The notes under the pieces were generated by a model. It saw nothing but the letters and a program-made list of their open reading frames with translations, was not told the origin of the DNA and did no database searches. A DNA stretch of 19,067 bases from positions 1 through 19,067 of the forward strand of contig JAPLMA010000061.1 in the NCBI GenBank assembly GCA_026387255.1, written 5' to 3'. The DNA comes from Candidatus Omnitrophota bacterium. Lineage in GTDB: Bacteria > Omnitrophota > Gorgyraeia > Gygaellales > Profunditerraquicolaceae. Below, one piece after another: positions 7,058 to 14,963 of this stretch (its first letter is position 1; every line of letters starts with the position of its first letter). The translations under genes and the position numbers were made by a program.

Positions 7058-8113
7058 CTATCTCTTTATTAATTTATAAGTCTGCCGGGCAATCATTAGC
7101 TCTTCATTGGTAGGAATAACCATAATTCTGGGCTTCTTCCTTAGGCAACTAAATAGCCCCTGACAAATACTCTCTCTAACCGCAGGCTGATTCTCACCAA
7201 TACCCGCAGTGAAAATCAAAGCATCTAATCCTCCTAAAACCGTTAAATATGCACCAATATATTTCCGAACACGATAAACAAAAATATCGACGGCTAGCTT
7301 TGCGCGCTTGCTCCCTAGATTAGCCTTTTCTTCAAGTAAGCGCATATCATTACTAATACCAGATATTCCTTTTAAGCCGCTTTCTTTGTTTAAAATACTA
7401 TCCATTTGCTTAGTGTCTAAATTCTTTTTACGCATGATATGCGTGATCAAAGCCGGATCAACATCGCCGCAACGCGTACCCATCACCAAACCCTCTAAAG
7501 GCGTAAAACCCATACTTGTATCCACGGACTTTCCTTGATCAATAGCGGTAATACTACAGCCATTACCTAAATGGCAAGTAATTAATTTTAATTTATTCAG
7601 CGGCTTTTTTAAAATACGGCTGGCTTCTGCCGCAACATATTCATGGCTGGTGCCATGAAAACCATATTTTCTGACCCTTAACTTCTGATAATAATCATAG
7701 GGCAGCCCATAAATAAAAGCGCGCTCCGGAATAGTCTGGTGAAAAGCTGTATCAAAAACCACAACCTGCTTTACGCCGGGTAAAAGCTTCGCCGTGGCAA
7801 GAATCCCGGAAAGGTTAGCTGGATTATGTAAGGGAGCAATAGCGCAACATTTCTTAATTACTTTAATTACGCGAGAATTAACTAAAGCCGGTTTATTAAA
7901 ATCTTCGGCCCCATGTACCACCCGATGCCCCACCGCATCGACCAACTTAATTTCTTCGAGTATAATTTTTAGGCCCGAGTAATGATTATTAAACTTTGAG
8001 CCATCTTCGCCAATATGCTCGATTGCGCCTTTGCTGATTAAACACTCAGAAGGCATATCAAAAAGTTTATATTTAATCGATGAGCTTCCGCTATTAATTA
8101 CTAATATTTTCAT
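7058..8113 (-). CDS. ackA: Acetate kinase, compact form
   Basis: The product converts acetyl phosphate + ADP to acetate + ATP. Key residues of the family are present: N7 in NSGSSS, R64 in GHRVVHG, D121 in FDTAFH, H153 in GFHGTSH, HLGNGCS (181-187), TSMGFTPLEG (199-208), R214 in GTRCGDVDP, and FTAGIGEN (301-308). At 351 residues it is about 50 shorter than the usual 400. The spacing suggests a loss of about 27 residues before R64 and about 20 between GIGEN and the C-terminal IPTNEE. The catalytic set appears intact, so it should be active. Its ATG shares one base with the pta stop (TAATG), which points to translational coupling. It is the last gene of the trxA-DRTGG-pta-ackA run. Confidence 0.94.
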   Translation of the reverse strand: MKILVINSGSSSIKYKLFDMPSECLISKGAIEHIGEDGSKFNNHYSGLKIILEEIKLVDAVGHRVVHGAEDFNKPALVNSRVIKVIKKCCAIAPLHNPANLSGILATAKLLPGVKQVVVFDTAFHQTIPERAFIYGLPYDYYQKLRVRKYGFHGTSHEYVAAEASRILKKPLNKLKLITCHLGNGCSITAIDQGKSVDTSMGFTPLEGLVMGTRCGDVDPALITHIMRKKNLDTKQMDSILNKESGLKGISGISNDMRLLEEKANLGSKRAKLAVDIFVYRVRKYIGAYLTVLGGLDALIFTAGIGENQPAVRESICQGLFSCLRKKPRIMVIPTNEELMIARQTYKLIKR

Positions 8114-9042
8114 TATTGCGCCCTGATCGCCGTAATGGCTACACTGTCTATGATATCATCAACAAAACAACCACGCGATAAATCACTGGCCGGTTTATTT
8201 AACCCCAAAAATAACGGTCCGATCGCCCGGCATCCACTTAAACGCTGCACAAGTTTATATCCAATATTACCAGCCTCTAAATTCGGAAAAATAAGAACAT
8301 TCGCTTCTCCGTTTATCGGGCTATCCGGGCATTTTATTTGAGCTACCTCCGGAACAATTGCTGCATCTGCCTGCAACTCTCCATCCGCTAATATATTCGG
8401 CGATTGCTCTTTAAGTAATACTAAAGCTTCAGCAATTTTTTCAGCGGATTTCGTTTTAGCTGAACCTTTAGTAGAATAACTTAAAAAAGCTACTTTCGGA
8501 GTAAGGTCTAAAACTTTAGCGGCAAGTTCGGCAGCCGTCAAAGCAATGCAAGACAACTGCCGAGCATTTGGATCAGGAATAACTCCACAATCTGCGAAAA
8601 TAAAAGTTCCGCTATCGCCGTATTGACAGTTAGGAACTACCATCACAAAACAACTTGAAGCAATAGTAAATCTTTGCTCCAGGCCAATACAACGAATGCA
8701 TGCCCGGGCGACATCAGAAGTAGTATGAATTGCCCCGGCAACTAAGCCATCGGCCTTACCTTCACGAGTCATCATCGCGGCATAATAAAGACTGTTAGAA
8801 AAAAGTTTTTTCACCGTGGCTAAATCAATGTCTTTAGATTTATACATTTCATAATATTGCTGAATATATCTTTCTAATTCATGCTTATCAATTAAATCCG
8901 GAGTTAAAACCAAAGGATTAGCCAATGATTCTTGTTTAATAATACGCGCGGCTTCAATTGTACGCTGATCTTCATACTCCGGTAAAACAATGGTTTTAAT
9001 TTTTCTTTTTGCAAGTTTACGAAGCTCGATAATCGCATCCAT
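8113..9042 (-). CDS. pta: Phosphate acetyltransferase, short catalytic form
   Basis: This 309-residue protein corresponds to the catalytic PTA_PTB domain alone. It transfers the acetyl group of acetyl-CoA to phosphate, feeding AckA. Family segments include VLPEYEDQRTIEAA (19-32), ADGLVAGAIHTTSDVARA, FADCGVIPDPNA, LSYSTKGSA and the C-terminal GPLFLGLNKPASDLSRG. The last is the usual end motif of phosphotransacetylases, and its pairing with ackA argues against a phosphate butyryltransferase. The ATG at 9042 has AAGGGG about 8-9 bases upstream, within the end of the preceding gene, from which it is separated by 2 bases. That preceding gene encodes the domain that is fused to Pta in long-form enzymes. 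Confidence 0.94.
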   Translation of the reverse strand: MDAIIELRKLAKRKIKTIVLPEYEDQRTIEAARIIKQESLANPLVLTPDLIDKHELERYIQQYYEMYKSKDIDLATVKKLFSNSLYYAAMMTREGKADGLVAGAIHTTSDVARACIRCIGLEQRFTIASSCFVMVVPNCQYGDSGTFIFADCGVIPDPNARQLSCIALTAAELAAKVLDLTPKVAFLSYSTKGSAKTKSAEKIAEALVLLKEQSPNILADGELQADAAIVPEVAQIKCPDSPINGEANVLIFPNLEAGNIGYKLVQRLSGCRAIGPLFLGLNKPASDLSRGCFVDDIIDSVAITAIRAQ

Positions 9043-9044
9043 AT

Positions 9045-10133
9045 TTAAATCCCCTTTAGAATTTTTTTAAAATCCACATTCTCTCTAATTAATTTTTCAA
9101 CTGCCGAAATCTTTTCTTTGTCACATGGCCTGATCTTCACTGTTATATCATGCACGCAGGTAGCCACATCATAAGTATCAGATTTAGCCAATAACACCGG
9201 GATCTGGGCTTTAGCTAAAAGATCCATTAACGGCTCATCCGGAACAATTCCGCAAGTTAAAACTAATCCACAAATTTTTAACTTTTTACTGGCAGAATCT
9301 CGAAAACAGTTTAAAGCAATATTAATCATATCGTGGCGGTCGCCGGGAGTAATCATTAGGCTATCTTCAATAATATAGCGGGAGGCATCCCGCGGCTCCA
9401 TAGCGGCAACAATCACTTTGGCCACTGAGCGTTCCAAATATTCGCCTCCGCAAAGAACTTCAAAATCCGTCTCTTCTAAAATTTGTTCGATGGTTGGCCG
9501 AGCTAACATCGGATCATAAGGAAGGACTCCTAAAACTTGGATCCCTTTTCTCTCCAAGCCTTTTCTTACCAGTCGATTGATCTTTTCAAACTTATTCGGT
9601 AAAACTTTATTTACAATTACCCCTAAAACCTTAACCCCCTCTTTTTCAAAAAGAGCCTTATTTAAGATAATCTCGTCAATCGGCCGGCCCACTCCGCCGG
9701 AAGAAATAATAATTACCTTCGCACCCAAAAGTTTAGCCACTGTAGCATTAGAATGGTCAAATACCGATCCCACTCCGGCATGGCCGGTACCTTCAATAAC
9801 CACTAGCTCTTGGTTTTTAGAAATTCTACGAAAAGCATCTTGAATCAGGTGGCTGATATTTTTTTTATCCGGCTTGGTAATATATTTTTCGGTAAAACCT
9901 TTCTCTACAGCAATCGGACTCATATCTTTAAGCCCACTTTTTATCCCACAGACTTTTTCAATAAGAATAGAATCCTCGTCAATCCTTAAACCCTCTTCCT
10001 CTAGATAGCGCTGACCGATGGGTTTAATAAAACCCACCTTGCCGAATTTCTGCTGTAAATTCCGGATGATCCCCAAAGAGACCGTCGTCTTGCCGTCATT
10101 CTGCTTAGTGGCGGCAATAAAGATTTTACGCAT
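9045..10133 (-). CDS. AAA_26 (dethiobiotin-synthetase-like) + DRTGG domain protein, stand-alone Pta N-terminal counterpart
   Basis: This 362-residue protein has two parts. Residues 1 to about 205 form a BioD-like P-loop domain, with nucleotide loop ATKQNDGKTTVS (8-19), VVIEGTGHAGVGS (111-123) and GVIVNKV (171-177). Residues from about 215 to 325 form a DRTGG domain, with ITPGDRHDMINIA (261-273). In E. coli-type long Pta these two domains precede the catalytic domain in one chain and act in allosteric control by NADH, pyruvate and PEP. Here they form a separate gene directly upstream of the short pta, so a regulatory subunit is a reasonable inference. It could instead be an independent nucleotide-binding protein. 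Its ATG overlaps the trxA stop by one base (TAATG), with GAGG upstream. BioD itself is unlikely because of the DRTGG domain and the context. Confidence 0.85.
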   Translation of the reverse strand: MRKIFIAATKQNDGKTTVSLGIIRNLQQKFGKVGFIKPIGQRYLEEEGLRIDEDSILIEKVCGIKSGLKDMSPIAVEKGFTEKYITKPDKKNISHLIQDAFRRISKNQELVVIEGTGHAGVGSVFDHSNATVAKLLGAKVIIISSGGVGRPIDEIILNKALFEKEGVKVLGVIVNKVLPNKFEKINRLVRKGLERKGIQVLGVLPYDPMLARPTIEQILEETDFEVLCGGEYLERSVAKVIVAAMEPRDASRYIIEDSLMITPGDRHDMINIALNCFRDSASKKLKICGLVLTCGIVPDEPLMDLLAKAQIPVLLAKSDTYDVATCVHDITVKIRPCDKEKISAVEKLIRENVDFKKILKGI

Positions 10134-10453
10134 TAAAAATTTTCCTCGATCTTACGTTTTAGGTCCAGCTTACTGGCTGCACCGACGAGTTGATTCATAA
10201 CCTTACCGTTTTTAAAAAATATAATTGTCGGTATAGACATTACCCCATATTCCGTGGCAATCTTAGGATTTATATCAACATCCACTTTACCAATTTTCAT
10301 CTTACCTGTATATTCCTTAGCCAGCTCATCAATGAAAGGTGCAATCTTTTTACATGGACCACACCAAACAGCCCAAAAATCCACCAAAACCGGTAAATCC
10401 GATTCCAACACTTCCTGCTTAAAATTAAGATCCGTAAAATGTTGCGTGTGCAT
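10133..10453 (-). CDS. trxA: Thioredoxin
   Basis: The 106-residue protein is a standard single-domain cytosolic thioredoxin. It carries the WCGPC redox site (30-34), the preceding LVDFWA strand, KVDVDINP (56-63) and the cis-proline in SIPT (73-76). No signal peptide is present. AAAGGAT lies upstream of the ATG at 10453. It is the first gene of a run with the DRTGG protein, pta and ackA, and the reductase TrxB is encoded in the neighbouring panD run. An extended -10-like promoter (10506-10532) precedes it. Placement of thioredoxin next to acetate-production genes may be coincidental. Confidence 0.95.
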   Translation of the reverse strand: MHTQHFTDLNFKQEVLESDLPVLVDFWAVWCGPCKKIAPFIDELAKEYTGKMKIGKVDVDINPKIATEYGVMSIPTIIFFKNGKVMNQLVGAASKLDLKRKIEENF

Positions 10454-10505
10454 AACTTTAATCCTTTGAGTTTGATTGGGTTAATAAAATTAGAAGATTT
10501 CTTAA

Positions 10506-10532
10506 ATTATCACAAACACCCGGTAATTGCAA
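10506..10532 (-). promoter_or_regulatory. Candidate promoter for the trxA-pta-ackA run
   Basis: On the minus strand, GATAAT (10511-10506) matches the -10 consensus at five of six bases and is preceded by TGT, the extended -10 pattern. TTGCAA (10532-10527) could be a -35, but the spacer would be only 15 bases. TTGCTT (10536-10531) gives 19. The start would fall near 10499, leaving a leader of about 45 bases. The -10 is credible and the -35 is uncertain. Confidence 0.35.
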
Positions 10533-10582
10533 GCAAAAAAGGAAAAAAGGAAACGTGCCAAAAAGCATAAATCAAATAACAG

Positions 10583-12157
10583 TTAACTCTGTTGTTTTAC
10601 CGCCAGTAAACCTAGTTGCTCTGAGTAATAACCGGAGGTAAGTGCATCCAGCGAAGCTGTCAGCTCCTGGAGTTTTAATTGTTTATCAAATCTTTTGCTT
10701 CTATCCTCAAGGGCTAAATTATCCAATTCAGATTTTACTCTTAAGCGTTCAAAATAGAGCTTATTTACCTGATCTAAAATATCATCCCGTAACTCGACCA
10801 TCAGTTTTGAACGCACATCAATGCTTGTCTGTGCATCATTCCAAATCAAATCACTTAGATCCCAAGATAAAGAAACATCCCAATCAATATTGTCCCTGCC
10901 CCGGCGTAAAACATCATCATCGCTTTTAGTAGTTGAGCCGCTTTCCCAATGCCAAAGATCAGTTGAATTGCGATCCAAGCCTATGCTGACCTGCGGTAAT
11001 AATGCTTTTTTTGAGGCCTCTTTACGCCACTGCGCTATCTTTTCCGGGCCTACCTCAGCATATTTTATAGCTGCTTGCTGAACATCTCTTACACCCGGTT
11101 CATATTTAAGATATTCCTGCAACATGACCAATGGTAAAAAATTAGTAGTAGTCTTTAAATTAGCCTTATAGATGCCTTTTTCACCGGCAATATAAATATT
11201 AGTTTTATTATCTAAAGTCAGATAATTTAATTTGCCTGCGGCCAGGCCAAATGACAGTTCTATCCAACGACCAGGGCTATAGAGAAAAACCCCTGATGAA
11301 GTAAGCGCATAAAGCTCTGAACTATCCGCTAAACAAATCATCTTTACATCACGATTTAATAAGCCATATTCAGTCAGCTTTTCCCAACTTTGCCCCTGAT
11401 TGGAACTGCGATAAACTCCTCTGACGCTGGAAAAATACAATAGATTACTGTTATGTGTATTTACCTTTACAAAACTAATACCCGCCAATTTATCCGGCTG
11501 CTCCAGTCCATCCTGAGCCACCTCTTCTTTAGAATCTCGATGAGCATAACTTACAAAAACCCTCTCCCAGCTTTTGCCGTCATCTAAAGATTTAAATATC
11601 CCGTTTTCAACAGCTAAATAAATAGTTTGATTTTGCCCAACAACAAAATCAATATTAAGTATGCAATTATTGTCTATACCTAATTTTTGTTTACACCAAC
11701 TACGGCCGTAATCCCTACTGATAAAAAGGCCGGCTTTTGTACCCACAAATATAACTTGAGCGGTGCTCAATACCGCTGTACATTGTTTTTCCAACTCAGT
11801 CTTACCACGAAAAATCCTCTCCCAGCGTTCTCCTAAATTACTACCGCGATATAAACCATTCCCGGTTGCCGCATAAACAACATTATAATTATCCTTTTCC
11901 ATCACTAAAGCGTTAATCTCAGCACCACTTCCCTTTACCGCTAATACCCTGCGCCAGCTTTTTCCGGCATTATCAGTTTTTAATATATTTCCGGGTTTTC
12001 CCACAAAAATAATTTTACTATCTTGCGCATCAACTAAAAGCACTTGGCAATTAAGATTTTCCCTTCCGATACCCTCCCAGCTAAAATCCCCCGCTAAAAG
12101 CGCTTTGTTCATAATACTTAACCAAATTACTATAAAGCTAAAGACTATTTTTTTCAT
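10583..12157 (-). CDS. Secreted Asp-box beta-propeller protein with TolC-like C-terminal domain
   Basis: This 524-residue protein starts with a signal peptide (MKKIVFSFIVIWLS to about residue 22). Residues 30-335 hold Asp-box/BNR type repeats, with TDNAGKSW (61-68), SNLGERW (106-112), SRDYGRSW (147-154), SLDDGKSW (190-197) and SSNQGQSW (251-258). These are typical of Ycf48- or sortilin-like propellers. After a helical linker (345-380), residues 385-515 change character: LLPQVSIGLDRN, DWDVSLSWDLSDLIWND and a long helix with RDDILDQVNKLYFERLRVK. This looks like one repeat of an outer-membrane efflux (TolC-type) protein. The ATG at 12157 is chosen because AGGAGGTG lies 7 bases upstream and it gives a proper signal peptide. 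An in-frame ATG at 12199 would add 14 unlikely residues. Substrate and role are unknown. Confidence 0.7.
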   Translation of the reverse strand: MKKIVFSFIVIWLSIMNKALLAGDFSWEGIGRENLNCQVLLVDAQDSKIIFVGKPGNILKTDNAGKSWRRVLAVKGSGAEINALVMEKDNYNVVYAATGNGLYRGSNLGERWERIFRGKTELEKQCTAVLSTAQVIFVGTKAGLFISRDYGRSWCKQKLGIDNNCILNIDFVVGQNQTIYLAVENGIFKSLDDGKSWERVFVSYAHRDSKEEVAQDGLEQPDKLAGISFVKVNTHNSNLLYFSSVRGVYRSSNQGQSWEKLTEYGLLNRDVKMICLADSSELYALTSSGVFLYSPGRWIELSFGLAAGKLNYLTLDNKTNIYIAGEKGIYKANLKTTTNFLPLVMLQEYLKYEPGVRDVQQAAIKYAEVGPEKIAQWRKEASKKALLPQVSIGLDRNSTDLWHWESGSTTKSDDDVLRRGRDNIDWDVSLSWDLSDLIWNDAQTSIDVRSKLMVELRDDILDQVNKLYFERLRVKSELDNLALEDRSKRFDKQLKLQELTASLDALTSGYYSEQLGLLAVKQQS

Positions 12158-12164
12158 TCTTTGC

Positions 12165-12172
12165 CACCTCCT
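12165..12172 (-). promoter_or_regulatory. Strong ribosome binding site deciding the propeller gene start
   Basis: AGGAGGTG on the minus strand sits 7 bases before the ATG at 12157. It lies inside the longer frame that would begin at 12199, so it argues for the shorter protein with a typical signal peptide. Confidence 0.75.
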
Positions 12173-12230
12173 ACAGTAATTGACGTAAGAGGCTAACAAA
12201 TCTAACTAACTATTTTTCAAATTAAAAACT

Positions 12231-12278
12231 AAGGGACGGTTCTCATTTCTTAAAACTAAAAAAGAGAACCGTCCCCTT
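12231..12278. repeat. REP-like inverted repeat, probable terminator after feoB
   Basis: GGGACGGTTCTC (12233-12244) is the exact reverse complement of GAGAACCGTCCC (12264-12275). The arms can be extended with AA/TT if one extra C is bulged, around a 19-base A/T-rich loop. It begins 13 bases past the feoB stop. On the minus strand the hairpin is followed by TTAGTTTTTAATTT, which would suit intrinsic termination. From memory, GGGACGGTTCTC palindromes recur between genes in several uncultivated bacterial lineages and near RAYT-type transposases. That link is not shown by this window. Confidence 0.75.
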
Positions 12279-12290
12279 TATTTCTAAAAG

Positions 12291-14021
12291 TTAGCGCAAT
12301 ATAGCAAAATGAAGCAACGCACCGACAATCAGACTAATTCCCAGCATAATCAAGGTGGATTTAATTAAACCTCTTAATCCCAATTCTTTAGCCAAAACCA
12401 CAAAACTGGCTATACAAGGAAAAGATATCGCCAACAATGTGGCGCCAATAAACAATTGATTCGCCGTAAGGCCCAGAGGCATCAACATTCCTACCGCCAC
12501 ATCTTTTCTTAAAAAACCAATCGCTAAAGCCACCACCGCTTCTTTGGGAAGACCGAATAAACCATGGACAATCGGGGCAAATATAGCCGTCACAAAATCA
12601 AATAGTTTATAATAGAGCAAAATGTTAATAAAACAAACTCCCAATAAAACTACCGGCAACGCTTCGACCAAAAATCCCTTAATGCGAAAGTAAAGCTTTT
12701 TCCAAAGCATAAGTAACGGCGGGAACCGATAAGGAGGAATCTCTAAGAGAAATTCCGGGCTGTAGCCGGGTAAGATGCGGTTTAAGATAATTCCTAATAT
12801 AATCACCAAAGAAAATAATACCAAATATACTCCTCCGATATAAAGCCCACCGAATTTACCTAAAAGGCCAAAGATCATCGCCTGTAAAGGAATACACGGC
12901 ACGCCGATAGAGATAATTGTGGAGGCAATAAATCTCTCCCGCTTTGATTCTAACACGCGCGTAGATAAAATTCCGGGAACATTACAACCAAACCCCAGCA
13001 ACACGGGAATTACCGCATAACCGTGCAAACCTAAACGATGCAAAAGATTGTCTAATAATACGGCCAATCGCGGCAGATACCCGATATCCTCCAGCAGGCT
13101 TAAAATAAAATAAAAAGACACAACATAAGGTAAGACCATGCCGAATTCAATATAAGGAGCAGTGGTTAAAACCCCTAAAGATTGTTTAAAGTCTATTTTA
13201 CCATTAATCAAATCACCGATTAATAAATGGAACCAAAAACCTTTTTCCTGCCAATAAATAGACAGTTTTTCCAGCAGCGGCTGATAAATATTAATAAAAA
13301 CCGGATCGGTAATACGGTTAATTATTCCTTCTCCGATAAAACGCACAAATTTAAATGCAGTATAGATAATCCCGGCGGCCATCAATAATCCGGTCACCGG
13401 ACGCACCGATGCATCCTCCATTATTTCTCTAAAAGTGTGATGCCGATGCTCGAGTCGCTGAACTAATTCAATAATTTTGCCAATCTCTAACCAACGCTGC
13501 TGGTGGTCAAGCTTACCTTTTGGGCAAGACTTTGCCTCTTTTATCCTCTCGGTTAATAATTTAATTCCCACTCCGGTTAAAGCACAGGTTGAAATCACGG
13601 GAGCCTTCAGGAGCTCCTGGAGTTTAGCGATATCTATATGCACTCCCCGATGGACAGCGTCATCGCACATATTCATACAAACGACTACCGGAAAACCTTC
13701 CTCAATCAACTGTAAAGTTAAAAGTAAATTCCTTTCAAGATTAGTTGAATCAATAATATTAATTACCGCGATCTCTTCTTTAGAAAATTCTTTTAATAAA
13801 GATACTGCCACCTCTTCAGCTCTAGAGGTAGGATCCAAAGAATATGTCCCCGGTAAATCCACGACTTGGACCTTTTCATTATCCAAGCGTAAATAGCCTT
13901 TAGCAATCTCAACCGTCGTTCCCGGATAATTTGAAGAAATCACCTGTACACCAGTGAGGCGTGAAAATACAACACTTTTACCAACATTGGGATTACCGAT
14001 TAAATAAATCTTTTTTATCAT
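12291..14021 (-). CDS. feoB: Ferrous iron transport GTPase/permease FeoB
   Basis: The 576-residue protein joins a cytosolic G domain to a membrane domain. G1 is GNPNVGKS (9-16), G2 lies in YPGTTVEIAKG (32-42), G3 is DLPG (55-58) and G4 is NMCD (117-120). The membrane part contains LLGFGCNVPGI, the gate motif with the conserved cysteine, and a second GFLRKDVAVG repeat near the C-terminus. It is shorter than E. coli FeoB (773 residues) but keeps both gate regions and so looks complete. The ATG overlaps the feoA stop by four bases (ATGA), so the two are translationally coupled. It imports Fe(II), usually under anaerobic conditions. It is the last gene of the run from 18352 and is followed by a hairpin at 12231-12278. 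No feoC is seen. Confidence 0.95.
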   Translation of the reverse strand: MIKKIYLIGNPNVGKSVVFSRLTGVQVISSNYPGTTVEIAKGYLRLDNEKVQVVDLPGTYSLDPTSRAEEVAVSLLKEFSKEEIAVINIIDSTNLERNLLLTLQLIEEGFPVVVCMNMCDDAVHRGVHIDIAKLQELLKAPVISTCALTGVGIKLLTERIKEAKSCPKGKLDHQQRWLEIGKIIELVQRLEHRHHTFREIMEDASVRPVTGLLMAAGIIYTAFKFVRFIGEGIINRITDPVFINIYQPLLEKLSIYWQEKGFWFHLLIGDLINGKIDFKQSLGVLTTAPYIEFGMVLPYVVSFYFILSLLEDIGYLPRLAVLLDNLLHRLGLHGYAVIPVLLGFGCNVPGILSTRVLESKRERFIASTIISIGVPCIPLQAMIFGLLGKFGGLYIGGVYLVLFSLVIILGIILNRILPGYSPEFLLEIPPYRFPPLLMLWKKLYFRIKGFLVEALPVVLLGVCFINILLYYKLFDFVTAIFAPIVHGLFGLPKEAVVALAIGFLRKDVAVGMLMPLGLTANQLFIGATLLAISFPCIASFVVLAKELGLRGLIKSTLIMLGISLIVGALLHFAILR

Positions 14022-14251
14022 TCTCTCTGGATAATTATTTTTTCTGCTACACTATGGCCGAGAGCCAAAATACTTCTTCCCGCTTTAATTACTACCGGCC
14101 CCCTTAGCCCAATATGGCTAAGCTTGGTAACCGATTTACCTTTATATACACCCATGCTTAAAAGTTTACTTTCTAAATTAGATCCTCCTAAAATCTCCAG
14201 AATCTTGACGGCTTCATTCGCCTTAATTTGCGCTAAAGATATTTTTTTCAT
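14018..14251 (-). CDS. feoA: Ferrous iron transport protein FeoA
   Basis: This 77-residue SH3-like FeoA-domain protein contains LLSMGVYKGKSVTKL and the GPVVIKAGRSILALGHSVAEKI segment typical of the family. It acts in the cytosol with FeoB in ferrous iron uptake, and the exact mechanism is unsettled in the field. It lies 14 bases after the ABC ATPase gene and overlaps feoB by four bases. The ribosome binding site is weak (GATTAG near the ATG), consistent with coupled expression. Confidence 0.9.
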   Translation of the reverse strand: MKKISLAQIKANEAVKILEILGGSNLESKLLSMGVYKGKSVTKLSHIGLRGPVVIKAGRSILALGHSVAEKIIIQRE

Positions 14252-14265
14252 TTCTAATCATTAAA

Positions 14266-14961
14266 TCAAACAAATAAACTTGATTCTTCACGACTCACAA
14301 TACAACCATCCTTAAGAAACATTATTCTCCTAGCTTGTAAACCGAGCTTATAATTGTGCGTTGTCAAAACTATGGTTAAATCGTCTTTTTGATTTAATTC
14401 TTTAAATATATCAAATATTTGCTGTCCACTCTTAGTATCTAGGTTTCCCGTAGGCTCATCAGCAAAAAGTATTTTTGGAGTAGTTACTAGCGCCCGCGCT
14501 ATAGCCACCCTTTGCCTTTCACCTCCGGAGAGTTCTCTTGGTAAATGATTAATCCGATGCCCTAGACCCACCCTTTCAAGCAAACTTACCGCCTTTGAAT
14601 GCTCTTGAGGCAATCCGGAAAAAAGTAAAGGAAGCACAACATTTTCTAAAGCTGTAAGCGTAGGGATTAACAAGAACTCTTGAAAAACAAAACCCATATT
14701 TACGCGTCGAATTTTAACCAACGAACTTTCTTTAAACGCAGAAACATCATGATCTAAAACATTAAGCTTACCGGTGGACACCTTATCTAAACAACCTAAG
14801 ATATCTAAAAGTGTAGTTTTGCCCGAACCAGAAGGCCCCATAATAGCGATAAATTCTCCTTGTCGAATTTCTAAATCTAGATCCTTAATTGCTTTAATTT
14901 CTTCTGCAAAAAGTGTATAAATCTTACTAATTCTATCCGCTTTGATTAAAATATTAACCAT
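14266..14961 (-). CDS. ABC transporter ATP-binding protein, MacB/LolD type
   Basis: The 231-residue ATPase has all expected motifs: Walker A GPSGSGKT (42-49), Q-loop Q94, signature LSGGE (144-148), Walker B ILFADEP (164-170), D-loop region GNLD (172-175) and H-loop H202. The FVFQEFLLIPTLTALENV stretch is typical of the LolD/MacB/FtsE group that pairs with FtsX-like permeases. The ATG has AGGAG nearby, in the end of the permease gene, which ends 2 bases upstream. These transporters work by mechanotransmission across the periplasm, moving lipoproteins, peptides or small molecules, rather than by classical channel transport. The substrate here is unknown. Confidence 0.92.
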   Translation of the reverse strand: MVNILIKADRISKIYTLFAEEIKAIKDLDLEIRQGEFIAIMGPSGSGKTTLLDILGCLDKVSTGKLNVLDHDVSAFKESSLVKIRRVNMGFVFQEFLLIPTLTALENVVLPLLFSGLPQEHSKAVSLLERVGLGHRINHLPRELSGGERQRVAIARALVTTPKILFADEPTGNLDTKSGQQIFDIFKELNQKDDLTIVLTTHNYKLGLQARRIMFLKDGCIVSREESSLFV

Positions 14962-14963
14962 GG

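Noticed and set aside
10533..10565. Terminator after the propeller gene
   Set aside because: The stretch is pyrimidine-rich on the minus strand (two CCTTTTTT tracts), but no convincing stem precedes the T-runs.
12158..12199. Longer start for the propeller gene (ATG at 12199)
   Set aside because: The added residues (including CRRWQR) would precede a standard signal peptide, and AGGAGGTG is correctly placed for the ATG at 12157.
13477..13896. 139-codon plus-strand open frame inside feoB
   Set aside because: It is the complement of the FeoB G domain coding region, with no family similarity and no ribosome binding site.
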